Assembly (NCBI GenBank): GCA_949152475.1
Contig: OX424570.1
Span: forward strand, 18,720,694-18,784,693
DNA length: 64,000 bases
Source: Terebella lapidaria
Lineage: Eukaryota > Annelida > Polychaeta > Terebellida > Terebellidae
Direction of reading: 5' to 3'
The position numbers were made by a program, and so were the translations under genes. Below, piece by piece: positions 22,736 through 34,709 of the stretch. Below the pieces are notes generated by a model. The model did no database searches. It was not told the DNA's origin and was given only the letters and a program-made list of their open reading frames with translations. The first letter of the stretch is position 1, and each line of letters begins with the position of its first letter.

Positions 22736-23939
22736 CATCAAGATAGCTTGACATGCACTTGTCTACAATATTACAATTCACTTGCATGAAGCACCAACTT
22801 ATTTTAACTATATTACCACAGTTCCAACATTATTCTGATATTATGAATCATAACATCCCCTTTTGTCTCGTCAGTTTGTATTTCGCATTGGGTAAAACTT
22901 CCGATGACTCTACAGCAGTACACTTGGTTGGTCAGTATAGTCTGGCCTTCATCGGGAATAATCAACGGATTATCATTGGTGGTGGGCACAATATTCAGGA
23001 GAATACGGTAAGGGTTCCAGTGAAGAAAGATATATTATAAGCCAACTTATATCACTGCTTGGGAACATACCTATTTCTCTTCACCCATTGAACACCTTTT
23101 TATGAATACCTGTATTTTCTGTGGTTGGAAAATAAATTGTCATTATATTTTTACTAACTGATGGGTGCTTGACTATGATAAGTCATTAGGTAATTACAGA
23201 ATTAACCGATACATGTTTCGCAATAGGACTACCCAGCGATTCAATTTGACTTTTGAGTGTTGCCATACCATGGAACTCACAATCTCCAATTATTGATACA
23301 AAATTCAGACCGACAAAGCCACATGCAGCTTTATATGGCGTATGATATGTCGTGAAAATTTCTTGATGCATATTTCTTATTTTGTCGCCGGCTCATGACT
23401 GATAGCTGGCGTTGTCGTGCCCCCAACTTACTCAAATTGGTCGTATCTCTTTAGAATATACACGAATTCCACATTTTTCTGATTGGAATGAGCAACCTAT
23501 TCATTGCCAATTGTATCAGATGACAATTATATCAGTTTACCACATTACGTTGACAGTTTTAATTTATTTTGTGCGATCCTTTTCTTCCCACATGCATGCA
23601 TGGACCTGTCTTTGGTTTACCTGGGGGGGGGGGGGGGAGGTAGACATGAAGTGTCCAGTAAATAGCATATCTTTAGCTGGGGTGAACCGAATCCGAGAAT
23701 TTGTGTCAAGGACAGAATTAATCAGGTTTCAGATTACAGCAATATTGTCTCATTCTCCGGCACGAATGAACATGACATTTCCAGGAGATTTTTATATGAA
23801 ACACAAGGCGATTGAGTGCTTTTCGTGATATCGTATGGTATCTGTATCCTTTAGCTCATGAGTAAGTCGGGTGTCATCCTAGATAGGACAATGAGACCTT
23901 TCCAGCCAGGATAGGACAATCAGACTTTTTCCTCTAAAT
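22736..23939. other. Intergenic stretch after the receptor
   Basis: No gene is seen. It includes a run of G at about 23624-23637 and a short repeat of ATAGGACAATgAGACcTTT near 23880-23930. The frame 22753-23040 has no recognisable domain and does not supply the missing seventh membrane segment. Confidence 0.5.
23131..23136 (+). promoter_or_regulatory. Candidate polyadenylation signal of the LDLa/LRR receptor
   Basis: AATAAA about 400 nt after the receptor stop codon. It is the first canonical hexamer downstream. Confidence 0.4.
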
Positions 23940-24120
23940 AATAGACGTGGAATCAATACCCAGTATTAAGTATTCCGAGCAAACAAAACAGGGTCCGTTA
24001 TCCAATCTCATAGTCCGGGGACAGAAAGTCATATCAGGCATACGAAGTGAGAGAAAACAAAAATGACAGGGAAACTCATGAACCCCCAAAAATGGCCATT
24101 AGGAGGTGAAATCAGGTGTT
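23940..24120. repeat. Interspersed repeat, copy B
   Basis: Same 180-bp block as 1989-2170 with scattered substitutions. It lies about 200 bp upstream of the first recognisable exon of the intact kinase-like gene. Confidence 0.8.
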
Positions 24121-24318
24121 CTGGAAAGAGTGAGCATTATGTACTAGTATTTTGTTATGCCTGACCGGATGACGCCAGGGCTGGTTTTAGACACAAATGT
24201 TTGAACGGCCTTCATTTCTATCAAAAGTTATCTTATGTTAGATTTTCTGGTGTCCTTATCAACAATGCTTTATACTAATATTCATATAATGATACCCAAC
24301 ATACATTTTTATTTGCAG

Positions 24319-25655
24319 TGAAGCTATTGAATATAGAAAAACTCGAGGGGGTAAGATATTATTATTTTATTGAATATGAAATATGGAATGTCGGTCAATC
24401 TCAACTGAAGCATGCAAACACCAAACAAATATCTACATACTATTATACTTTCTCTTCTTGCTAAATGAGGCCTATTTTGAAAAAAAAAATATTGGGATAC
24501 AAGTAACGAGGTTATTAGATGAAGCTGTGAGTGAAAAGTACAACCATATTAATAATGATTCTGCATTATTCTGTCACTTTCATCAATATATATATATATA
24601 TATATTATTGACCTATATATACATATATATTCATGAAACCACCTATTTATTCTCCATCAAAAACCAGCTACAGTTTCGAAACCTTCACTAATGATGTTAA
24701 GAATGTGTAATCATTATGTCCAGTGAAACAGCCGCTACGTCGCCGTCTCAAACGCAGTGGCATCAAACGCCGTCGAACTGGTCGTTATATGAAACTTGCC
24801 GACTTTGTACAAGAAGGTGGTCGTCTAACTATCTGTGACGTCATAATTCTCGCACGTGCTATGAGTCAAGCACTCGTGCACGTGCACAAAGAAGGGATGG
24901 TCTGCGACGGCATAGACCTGACTTCACTTCGAATACAGATGAACACGCAGGTGCGTACCATGCAAGCAAAACATGCATGTAGGCTTAGGGATAATGACAT
25001 TGTTCCGACACCCCACTGTTCTGACACCCCAATGTTCCTACACCCCATTGTTCCGACACCCCCAATGTACCTACACCCCATTGTTCAGTCACCCAAATGT
25101 TCTGACAATCAGGCTATCTAACTGTACGTGTCATCTAACTGTATTAAACCACTGTTGTGTCGGAACAATGGCGTGTCGGAACAGTGGGGTGTCGGCATAT
25201 AGGGTAGACCCCCGTAGGCCTATAGGTCTATTTGATAGTATGCCTATTATTTTGATATTTTATAGGCTTAAATTTATACAGAAACTTGTTCACGAATCAA
25301 GTTCATAGTTAGATTATGTTGGAGTAAATACTAGATACCCATACATGTACATACGGAAGACCCAATGTTTAGTATACGCAATGGCAGATCAAAACCTTAT
25401 TATTGCCAACGCCTTCTACGATATATGCCTAAGCCTATCTGTTCATACACATTATTCTGCCCCCCCCCCCCCCCCCCTTTCCTCCCTTCCCATCAGGGCC
25501 GTGTGGTTGACGGTGAGTTGGTAGCAATGACAGAGTTCACCAAGTGCGATGTGTACGAGTGGCGCCGCCAGCGGGATATTTTGGACGTGGGGCGGATCCT
25601 GGGCGTGCTTCTAGCGTCTGTCAGTCCTGTATTAGTCATGCATCACCGCAACTGA
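24319..25655 (+). CDS. Small protein-kinase-like gene, 3' exons (5' end not found)
   Basis: Three exons: 24319-24350, 24724-24950, 25497-25655, with GT-AG junctions and phases that fit (first exon enters in phase 2, then 1, then 0). They encode 138 residues and stop at TGA 25653-25655. Features are a basic stretch (LRRRLKRSGIKRRRTGRY), then MKLADFVQEGGRLTICDVII and LARAMSQALVHVHKEGMV, like the kinase alpha-D and alpha-E region and its run-up to the catalytic loop. In the last exon, EFTKCDVYEWRRQRDILDVG could match the DVxSxG helix. The HRD and DFG motifs are not present, so an active kinase is unlikely. Upstream exons carrying an N-lobe were not identified. A broken relative is at 28-1038. 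The gene structure is fairly well supported; the family assignment is tentative. Confidence 0.5.
24998..25197. repeat. Intronic minisatellite with an inverted partner
   Basis: About seven diverged copies of a 15-17 bp unit resembling TGTTCCGACACCCCAT fill 24998-25112. At 25158-25197 the same unit occurs in the opposite orientation (TGTCGGAACAnTGGnGTG). The pair can fold into a hairpin inside the intron between the last two kinase-like exons. The pseudogene copy lacks it. Confidence 0.75.
25461..25478. repeat. Poly-C run at a 3' splice site
   Basis: A run of C leads directly into TTTCCTCCCTTCCCATCAG, the acceptor of the last kinase-like exon. It acts as part of an unusually long pyrimidine tract. 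The copy at position 860 has no such run. Confidence 0.8.
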
Positions 25656-25965
25656 GACAATTGAGGCCCATTGACTTCACTGATAACTACAAGTCTTTGT
25701 AATATGTATTGCATTCATTTTATGTCATTTTTCAACATTGTATACTGATATTGGTACTACAAATCCCTTCCTCATTTCAGTTGTAATATGCTTTTTATTT
25801 TGGGTAGATATATACACATAACATGTATACATTTATTTCATATGTATCTATTTGTTAGATTATTGTTACATTAGTAGTCTTTGTTACAGACTAGTATTTT
25901 CCGTTCATCAGTTGTTCAGTCATTAATATGTGAATTTTGTATTTGTACATATACCATTGCTGATG

Positions 25966-25971
25966 AATAAA
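25966..25971 (+). promoter_or_regulatory. Candidate polyadenylation signal of the kinase-like gene
   Basis: AATAAA about 310 nt after the stop codon. The matching place in the broken copy reads ATTAAA (about 1236). Confidence 0.4.
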
Positions 25972-26105
25972 CTGTAAGCTCATCTTGTTTTATCTTATCT
26001 TATATCTACCATCCCTAAACTGTTCATAGCCTCAGTCATACTCAGTACTGGTCAGACACCACATGAATGAGACAATGGAGGCGGATCCCAAAAGCGGATT
26101 GTAGC

Positions 26106-26992
26106 CTCAGTCATCCCTGTAACAGCCCTACACCACGGAGATATAAAAAAAATCAAGTTACACATATACATATTATGAGATGCATATATAATATGTAAAT
26201 GAACAATTTGCGCTTGATAGAAAGCTGAGAAAGCCTCGAGTCACTTTTTATTTTCAAAACTGATTTTATTACTTATCTACAATATTTGCCTATCGTTTGA
26301 CTGTTGTGGCATTCATTCAGATTCCGAAAAGTATCACTGACCAACTTCCAACTGCTCGAGCCAAAAAAAACAAACAAACCTTGGGTAGGCCTACACATAA
26401 ACCCACTGATGCGTGGGTCTTTGGATAGATTGAAAATGCCATACCGGTAGGAATCATTACTTGGTGTTGATGAGGATTCTCACAATAGGCCCTTATTGAT
26501 CTAGAAAGGTGATATGCATGTACCAACCATCCATGCATGCGAGCGGCTCTAAAAAGTAGGTGTTGGTGGGACTGAACTTCATGGCCATTCCATTGTCTGT
26601 TATCATGCTCGAGTTTACCCTTCTGTGGATTGGTGTGATAGTTGTTTTGTGATGCATGGACTGGTTTTAGTTTACTCCATCACTGGGTATTCACTGAATA
26701 CAAAAGCTGAAAACACCAAAAGAATTGTTTGACATTACACGTATTCACCTCCCTTGTACCGGTGCAAAAAAAAGTATTTGCAACCACATATTGTAACTGA
26801 AAAAGGTATGATCACATTTCATTGTTGACTGTACGATAGGATGTCCTTTGACGAGGAATATTATATCAAGGTCAGTATATATATGTGTATTGCGGGGAGT
26901 ATAGTACCTCATATTCCATATCGCAAACCAAGGAGTTCACACCTTTTTCTCTGATCTCATTTTTGGACCATCTAGCCGTTAGAAAAAGCAAG
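26106..26992. other. Intergenic stretch upstream of the GPCR
   Basis: No gene is seen. A TATATATG stretch at 26876-26883, about 110 nt upstream of the start codon, could be core-promoter-like, but AT-rich runs are common here. Confidence 0.4.
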
Positions 26993-28180
26993 ATGGCGAC
27001 TCCAAGGATAGAAACCACAGCAACTTCCAAAGTTACAACGGAAACAAATGCGGCAGAGAATGGCACTTTTGTAACTACTGGATCCAACTCGACATCTGGA
27101 GTGAATATGTATGACTACACTAACTTCCGAGTTGCCCTTGAGATGTACCCGATATGCACATTCGCTTTGGTTGTCATGGGAACGATTGGCAATATCATCT
27201 CATTCTTCGTACTGTCACGTAAGGGCATGCGCATGACGTCATCATCCGTGTACCTACGCGCACTTGCAGCGAGCGACACAGGTTGTCTTTGGTTGCAAAC
27301 AGTTGCCATGGTAGCACAAGTTTACCCTGAGGCTGCAATCATAGTCAATGCATGGTTCTGTCGCTGGTTCTTCTTCTCTGTTAGCAGCGTCAGCGCTATA
27401 TCCACATGGCTGGTCGTTGCCATGACAATAGAGCGGTTCATCGTGGTGACGTTCCCCTTACGAGCAGCATCACTGGTCAGCGTGCGGAAGAGTTTGGTGG
27501 TGGTTGCCGTAATCTGTGGTCTGGGTGTCCTTACTGGTATCTACACGTGGTGGACGGCCACTGCAGTTGGACCACTCTGTCGCTATGACAGCGAGAAATA
27601 CGCCACTTTCCTGGGCCACTGGAACATCTTCGAAAGCTGCATCTCGCAATTCATCCCCGTTCTTATGGTCCTTGTTCTAAACTGCCTCATCATCACGCAG
27701 ATGTACCGCGCCAGACGAGCCAAGAAAAGTCTGTCAGCTGGGAGGAAAGAGACGGGAGATGTACAAAAAGACCAAGCGAGTCAGATCGCAAGCATGCTAC
27801 TTGCAATTTCCATTACCTTCTTCATCTTCACTGTGCCGAGTGCCATGTACACAGCGTCTGTCGAATATTGGGTGAACTGGGATGATCCAGAACTATATTC
27901 GTTGGCGGCTCTGTTCTCTATCCTCAGTATAGTGTTCCTGCTGTTGAACTACAGCACCAACTTCATCGTCTACTGCCTTGCTGGCTCTAAGTTCAGAGCT
28001 GAGCTCAAGGCCATGATCATATGCTCGCATTCGCCAGGTGGCAGTAGTATGAACACCACCACAACCACAGTGACGTCACCGCAAACGAGAAATGACCCAG
28101 CCAATAAGCTTGAAGCAGGAGAGTGTTGTGCAGTGCAACCAGACCAAGTGGGAATCATTGTTCATCCTACCGCGAAATAG
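26993..28180 (+). CDS. FMRFamide-receptor-like class A GPCR, intronless
   Basis: 395 residues in one exon. The ATG at 26993 has a strong context (CAAGATGG); upstream in-frame codons back to 26885 are probably untranslated. The outer N-terminus has glycosylation sequons near residues 23 and 32. Membrane segments start at about 50, 86, 123, 168, 212, 263 and 302. Rhodopsin-family marks are GTIGN in TM1, LAASD in TM2, Cys123 paired with Cys196, TIERF after TM3 (D/ERY site) and VPSAMY in TM6. TM7 has NYSTNFIVYC, where Pro of NPxxY is replaced, as in FMRFamide-type receptors. The C-terminus has a Thr-rich stretch and a Cys pair (ECC) that could be palmitoylated. Likely role: neuropeptide receptor at the plasma membrane. 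The ligand cannot be told from sequence. Confidence 0.9.
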   Translation: MATPRIETTATSKVTTETNAAENGTFVTTGSNSTSGVNMYDYTNFRVALEMYPICTFALVVMGTIGNIISFFVLSRKGMRMTSSSVYLRALAASDTGCLWLQTVAMVAQVYPEAAIIVNAWFCRWFFFSVSSVSAISTWLVVAMTIERFIVVTFPLRAASLVSVRKSLVVVAVICGLGVLTGIYTWWTATAVGPLCRYDSEKYATFLGHWNIFESCISQFIPVLMVLVLNCLIITQMYRARRAKKSLSAGRKETGDVQKDQASQIASMLLAISITFFIFTVPSAMYTASVEYWVNWDDPELYSLAALFSILSIVFLLLNYSTNFIVYCLAGSKFRAELKAMIICSHSPGGSSMNTTTTTVTSPQTRNDPANKLEAGECCAVQPDQVGIIVHPTAK

Positions 28181-28593
28181 GAGGAACCAAAGAAAACCCT
28201 GGTGTAACTGAAACCAATAGCATCCATTTAGTCAGTGCTACATTTTCAATAGCTTCGTTTATTATTATACTAGAGTCGTGGATTTGTCTTCTGGTTTTCA
28301 TGACAAAATGATAATTGTGGATGAACTTGAACTATATTCATTTACCAAATATATTTGTGTTGTCTCATTTCGTGTACATCTGTGCTATTACTTGTTATTT
28401 GCTTGGAAATTTGTTGGTGTCTCGTCATTATATTCGTCTTGAGCGGTTTTTGTGACTCGTGTTTTATTTTAACATGATTTATAGAAAATGAGAAAATAAC
28501 TTTCATTTTTCGGTAGGAGTGTGAAAGATGGTTTACAATGGATGGGTTTTTACACAATTATATGGGTGTATGTGCCATTAAACCTCTATTTAC

Positions 28594-29131
28594 TCAAGTT
28601 CAACACAAAACCTCATATGATTTTCGGCCATAACGTCATTTCGAATAGTCGGATCAATTTGAAATTTTATATGTTTCCATTTGGCACAAAACCATATTTT
28701 TTCACCAAATTTCAGACTTCTACCTTGAAAACTGAAAAAGTTGGCAATCTACCCCGTTGGTAAGTGTTGGACACAAATCGGATCTCAGGAATTCAAGCAA
28801 ATTTTTTCATGGTTTTCATGATCTTTATTCCGCTAAGAAATGTAATATGAAGAAAGTTTTTGAGCAGGAAGAATCATTTTTACAAAGTACTATGCAATGT
28901 GAACATCGAACAATATGCCACATTCGGTTCAGACTCGCAAGTTTCATGATTGATGTGAAACTCGACATTGGAGTAGATTGCCAACTTTTTCGATTTTCAA
29001 GATAGAAATCTGAAATTAGGTGAAAAAATACGGTTTTATGCCAAATAGAAACAAAAAAAATTTCAAATTGATCCGACCATCCTGAAGGAAGTTATGGCCA
29101 AAAATCACATGAGGTTTTGTGTTGAACTTGA
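28594..29131. mobile_element. Foldback element with 159-bp inverted arms
   Basis: Arms 28594-28752 and 28973-29131 are inverted, equal in length and about 85-90 percent alike by eye. Shared landmarks are TCAAGTTCAACACAAAACCTC at the outer end and GGCAATCTAC at the inner end. The 220-bp spacer encodes nothing recognisable. It lies in or near the 3' untranslated region of the GPCR. Confidence 0.8.
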
Positions 29132-29318
29132 CTTCAGCACAAAAACAAAATATTAGGAGATAACGCTCTGTTATAGTCTAGAGAGCATACCAGTAATCCA
29201 TGTGTTATTATTATAAATATTTTCAAGTTGAGGATGTAGGAACATCTCTGTAAATGCATCAGAATTTTAGTACTAGTAAATTTAAGGTATAATGAAGGTA
29301 TGGAATACGCTATTTCTC

Positions 29319-29324
29319 AATAAA
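29319..29324 (+). promoter_or_regulatory. Candidate polyadenylation signal downstream of the GPCR
   Basis: AATAAA in TCTCAATAAATGTTG, about 1.1 kb after the GPCR stop. If used, the foldback element at 28594 lies in the mature 3' UTR. Confidence 0.3.
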
Positions 29325-30498
29325 TGTTGTTGATTCGACTTATGTATTTTCAATATTATACCTCAGCATGAGATTATTAACTACAAAATGTTTTTAGAAA
29401 AGATTCTTATTCAGAACATAAAAGACGTAAATTCAACTTACAGAGAACATGTAGACTCACTCACTCACAAACTCACTCACTCCATTCCACTCACTCCTTG
29501 CCCTAAATTGCGTTGTCATCACGCAAATAATGACATAATATCATAATGACATGAAATAATTTCACCAAGTACTACGCATCACCTCCTCCCACGTACTACG
29601 CTATGACACGCCGACTTCCTCGCAATGACGGAATTTGTGGTTGCTTCTTTGGGTGTACCATCGAAACAAAACATATTTCACAAACTTCATGCCCCTGGCG
29701 ACACAAGTTTTGTTCTTTGTGTGAATATTTTTTTAGCTTTTTGTTTCGATTCCAAAATTTGATATTGTGATTCCATTTTAGTTGACGCATAATTGAATGA
29801 CCAATGAACTTTATTCCAAAAACCTCATGATTTGATATGTACATTGTGAATGTGCGTTTTTGTAAGCTATGCAGTGGTTCATTGTTGTGTCTTGATGATA
29901 TTGGAAATGGTCGCCATGATGCGAATAAGGACTTACAATCCACCAGAATTGAGCATAACGCAGGCACGTTTTGTGTTTATGAACTTGAAAATCCGCAAAT
30001 CATTGGACTATCATCAGTCTGAAGGTTTGTGTGTGCGTGAGGAGCGGTGCGTGAAACCCTACAGAAAAAAAACCTGTCCGCCCGTCTTGAACATACAGCT
30101 CGTATTCAGCAAGAGGGTTAGCTGAATACATATTAACCCCCTGCACGGCATTCGTTTGTAGAATCTATAGGAACAGCCGACATGCTTGAAATGGCCCGTG
30201 ACGACGTGTTTACCATAGCTAGTGATCGATACTCACTTCTCCCGTTAGATTCCACCGCCAGGGAGGGGGGGGGGGGGAGAGGGTGGCAGGGTGGTGCGCT
30301 GTATGTATGCCCTTTACCAGTCACTCGCTCTTAAGGACTACGCGCTTCCCTTGGATTGAATTGTGTTCGCCGTGCACGTGGCTTGCTAAAGACGTTCGTT
30401 AGAATGTGGGGTAGCTTCACGGTGGTTATTGTTTGTTCAACCATGGGACGATTATCATTGGCAATGGCGTGAAGATACCTGGGATATAATAAACTAAA
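29325..30498. other. Intergenic stretch between GPCR and first glycosyltransferase
   Basis: No gene is seen. It contains a CACTCACTC-type simple repeat at 29457-29500 and a poly-G run at about 30266-30279. The region just upstream of 30499 should carry the promoter or leader of the glycosyltransferase gene. Confidence 0.5.
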
Positions 30499-33434
30499 AT
30501 GTGGCGGCGAATATGTGAGTAGAAAAAGGAATCTAGTGTTGAAGTTATGTACTGGATTTGGCTCTTATTGCTTTTCATGGATACAACTATTTAATTTTAT
30601 TTATAGAAAATTTATTAATAATAAACAATGATGTAGCCTACATTAATCGAACTATTACCGATCATCGTATGCATAGATACTTTGTATATTTATCCCTATC
30701 ATTTTTATATAATAATATGTTCATCGCATCCCTGAGTGAACACTATTACCGGTATATTGATTACGAACAACATAAACAGAATAAATGTATACAAATTATT
30801 TATAAATTTACAGTTGTATATTAATCAATAACTATCAAAAATATAATATCACACATGCATATCCCTTCGCCAAATGAAATACCAGATTCATTTGTACAAA
30901 AAGCTTGTCAGCCTATTTATATTCGGGATATACTCAACATTAGTAGTCAACACGTGTTATAATAAGGAGACTGAATGGAATTCACGGGGAACCAAGATGG
31001 CGGCGCCGGACCGACACGGCTGATCGATAAATCGTGTACCGATCTCGACTGGGCGTCATATCTACGTGATTACGACTTGAGTGCTATCGATTAATTCTCC
31101 CAGACAGAGACAAATACCTGGTTATTCAATGACTGCTGTATGATGAAGGCAGTAGGTTCCCGGGAGATCAATAGTTGTGGTCAGTGAACAACCATTCCAT
31201 AGTCGCAACGCATATTCACACTTTAGACACGTAGGAAAAAGTACTTGTATAATGTATAAAGGTCAGTAAATGTGACCACCTACATTATATGCAATACCAT
31301 GGGATGTAGGTCCAGTCATGTACTTTGTATGATCAGCTCACTGTCTGAAATATTCCAGAAACGAGTGGTATCTCAGTGACCAAATAACTCGAAGCTAGAA
31401 CCATGTAACACTCTCAAACACGGAGAAAAACGGAATAAGAAATTATTTGAATATATGAGCATACTCAAACACGTTTGAACGAGTCGAATACCAAATAATC
31501 CACAACCACTTGAATACGACGCGTTGTTTACAATGTGACAATATATGATCAATATATTTAAATGTGTCTAGATCCGTGTTGCCTAGATTCTACGATATCC
31601 TTGTTTATCAAGTCAAGATCTAAAATGTTAATGGATATGCCACCCCTGTTTACGCAATCGCTTTATACGCACACATACTTAGGAAAAAAAACTCTACCGG
31701 TAGTAGCCAGATCAATAAATGTCAGACAGAAAGAACGAAAATAACGGCAAATCTATTATGAATACATGTACTGAGTAGACATACCTAGCATTGTATGTTT
31801 TGATCAGCGCAAATCACAGTAAACTTAATCAGCCAAAAAAAAAATTATGAACAAAATTGTGAAAAATACGACTCAAAATATCATGCAATATATTTCACAA
31901 AATAATATACTTCTAGTATATCATTCACAATATTATGCAAGTTTAAGTTTCACAAAGACTGAGTTTCCGCATCCACTTACCTGTACTTGTACCAGTAATT
32001 ATTCACACGTACATGTACTGTACATGTATGTACTTGATAAATGTTTCCGCGTACATCTTTGTTCTTTTTTTCCATGGTGTGGATAGACGTACCAGTACAC
32101 CTTTAACTGTCTGAGGGGTTTAATAGAGAGTTTCCGCCCCCTCAGATTGAAGGTGTTCTTAAGTGTATGAACAAGTATAGTCTTTGTGATTATGATTACA
32201 CTTCTTTGCAGGTCCCAGAAGACTGAAGACTATCTCATGGACTGCTGGTGTCATGTACGTTGTCGCCTGTGTGCTTTTCCTCCACCAATACCTCGAAACA
32301 GAGGAATTGGAATGCAAAACCAAACACAAAACCGGGATTTGGAGGGCCCTGGATGAAATGCTCAACGATGGCCTGGATTCTAAAAAGAACGTTACCTTGG
32401 ATACGATTCTAAGAGAGACGCTCAGTGCGTACGATAGAGGAAAGTACCTGGGACTTTCACGAGATGCACTGCGGAGGCAAGAACGTTTCTTCCTTGCGGA
32501 GCCAGTTGGGTACGCAAGAAACACGAAACCGACGACGATGTTCATTTTTGTACAAAGTAGCCCATCTCATGGGTCACTCCGCGCCACTATACGAGCGACG
32601 TGGGGTGTTACTGACAATACTAGACGCACACGTGTGATTTTCACAATGGGCGTGAGTGCTAACCTATCAGAGTCTCTTCAAGAAGCAGTACAGTACGAGA
32701 TTAGAACAGAGAAGGATATACTTTTATTAAACATGGAGGACAGTTACGATAACCTGACATATAAAGGACTTTTGACGATGACTTGGATCGCCAGCCAAGG
32801 GCCGAACATCAAGTATATCTTCAAGACTGACGATGACGTGGTCGTCAACACGTTTGCTTGGTATCAAATAATTAACCTCCTGGAAATCCACGCTATGTCT
32901 TGTGTCATTGTTGGCCAAGTATGGAGTATGCCTGAAGTTGTTCGCTATGGGAAATGGGTCACGCCTTATGACGAGTACAGCTATGATAGATTTCCCTCTT
33001 TCTGCAGTGGGTCTGGTTACTTGATGACTCGTTCAGCCATGACCAATATACTCAGTGCTTCATTCCATCTACCATTCTTAGTCCGGGACGATCCTTTCTT
33101 CACTGGAATCATCCGCAAGCAACTGAACATCCCTCTATATAAGGTTCCACACGGTGCTTATAAACTTTGGGGCCGAATGATAACTGCCAAAGAAGTGCGC
33201 AACAAGGCTGTGCTTTTGATTCACAATATCGTAACAGCTAAGGAAGCGTGGAAGGGTTTCAAATACAACAGTGCTGTTCAGTTGCAGCCGCACTATTTGA
33301 AAGTGATTCCAGTGACTGAACTGCTAAGTCCAGTGCCTCCGAATTGGAGACTCCCGAGGAATTTCTCCTGTCTCAACGGGGACTGCCAACACTTGGACAT
33401 GGGATATCAAGATGTATTCTACATAAAAGCCTAG
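30499..33434 (+). CDS. Beta-1,3-galactosyltransferase-like protein, first paralogue
   Basis: Two coding exons: 30499-30514 (16 nt) and 32212-33434. They give 412 residues ending at TAG. The tiny first exon is supported by the same-size exon in the neighbouring paralogue. The product is a type II Golgi protein: short basic tail (RRLKTISW), a signal anchor over residues about 16-31, then a stem and catalytic domain. GT31 family motifs present are RATIRATWG, EDSYDNLTYK, KTDDD (the metal-binding DxD), FPSFCSGSGYLMT and RDDPFFTGI. The family transfers galactose or N-acetylglucosamine in beta-1,3 linkage to glycoproteins or lipids; donor and acceptor cannot be assigned. Sequons include NVT and NLT. 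Catalysis looks possible because all core motifs are intact. Confidence 0.9.
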
Positions 33435-34633
33435 GGAGAATCCCTAGATGCTACGCATCCTAGGATGCAATAACAATGAAAAGGCATTTCATCAACACAT
33501 AGGCCTACTACTAGTATCAACAGAGTATCGACATATCAAAGCAATACCATTGGATGGAAGACACTATCACTTTTTTCATTTTACAATTTTCATGTACAAA
33601 TTGTGATCAATCATTGGTAGAATATCCAGATATACGTTTTGTTTTGCATTGGGTTGGCAAATGGCTACTTTTTGACCAGTTATATACACATTGCTGCAGG
33701 AACTATGTTTTCTGGCATAATTTCAAATGATTTCCTTATACGTGTACATATGATAATCCAAGATGTCATTGGTTTAGGACATTCCTTCTCCAAAATTGAT
33801 TTGAACATTATACTTATATTTGGCCTGAACAATACATGTATTTAAAACCAATACACTTTTTGGTAAACTTTGTTGCATGTTTTGGAACTTCAGTCAATGA
33901 GTGGATCCAGATTGTTGTTTCCTCTTGATATTGCTGTTATGGAGCAAGAGAATGATATACCATACCAATGAATCAGGCAATTGGATGCATAATTGAAACG
34001 ATTACATGTACCCTCGGTGGAGGGTGGTGGCTTTATGTTGATCAGTTTTTCTAGTTGGTTTGTGCACCATACATGTACATGTCTTGCGGTTGCGGCAAGA
34101 AGTGGTGTTCCAACTTTTGTGATGTTTTTTTTTGTATTCGTACAACCTTATGTTGTTTTGGGATGATTGGCTGACACCAAAATAGTTTGTTTTCATGTAA
34201 ATGATTGAAGACACGCCAGGTACTTTGCTCAACATCTTTGTTTCTGCGATATCAAATATCGGTGGTGAATCTTCCCAGTGAAATCTTCCCAGCCATTGCT
34301 TGGCTCGGGCGTTCTACAGTCCACTTTATACCTGGGCTTCCCTAGATAGCAAAATTGTGATCAACCATTTTTTATTGCTAGACATCTGGGTGTTTTTCCT
34401 GGATATTAGGATAAATACGAAGGGAAGTGTGTGATATAAAGTTCCTAATGTACGTCGTGCTGAAACTTCCGTCCAATGCACTGGTGCAAACTCGGATCTT
34501 CTATTATCTTTTACATTGCAACCTTACAGATTGGTATTACTAAAAACATATTGTATCTTCACTATATGATTACTGATTAACGATGTATAAATATATAGAG
34601 AATGTTTGTTCCAATGACCTGTGAATGATTGAA

Positions 34634-34639
34634 AATAAA
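34634..34639 (+). promoter_or_regulatory. Candidate polyadenylation signal of the first glycosyltransferase
   Basis: AATAAA in GAAAATAAAATCG, about 1.2 kb after the stop. Confidence 0.35.
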
Positions 34640-34674
34640 ATCGTGTGCAAAACCACCACCTTCGTCATGTATGT

Positions 34675-34709
34675 AGGTAGGTGTTATTTACATACAACAC
34701 CTACCTAAT
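34675..34709. repeat. Short hairpin
   Basis: AGGTAGGTGTT and AACACCTACCT are complementary with a short loop, just after the candidate polyadenylation signal at 34634. A role in 3' end formation is only speculation. Confidence 0.6.

Noticed and set aside
22753..23040. Open frame after the receptor as a possible source of the seventh membrane segment
   Set aside because: It has no suitable hydrophobic segment with NPxxY-like residues and no acceptor that fits the preceding frame.
26885..26992. 36-residue N-terminal extension of the GPCR
   Set aside because: The upstream ATG has a poor context and the ATG at 26993 gives the usual outer N-terminus length.
30991..31023. ATGGCGGCGCCGG start with strong context as first exon of the first glycosyltransferase
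   Set aside because: The frame hits TGA after eight codons with no splice donor; the 16-nt exon at 30499 fits phase and paralogue structure.
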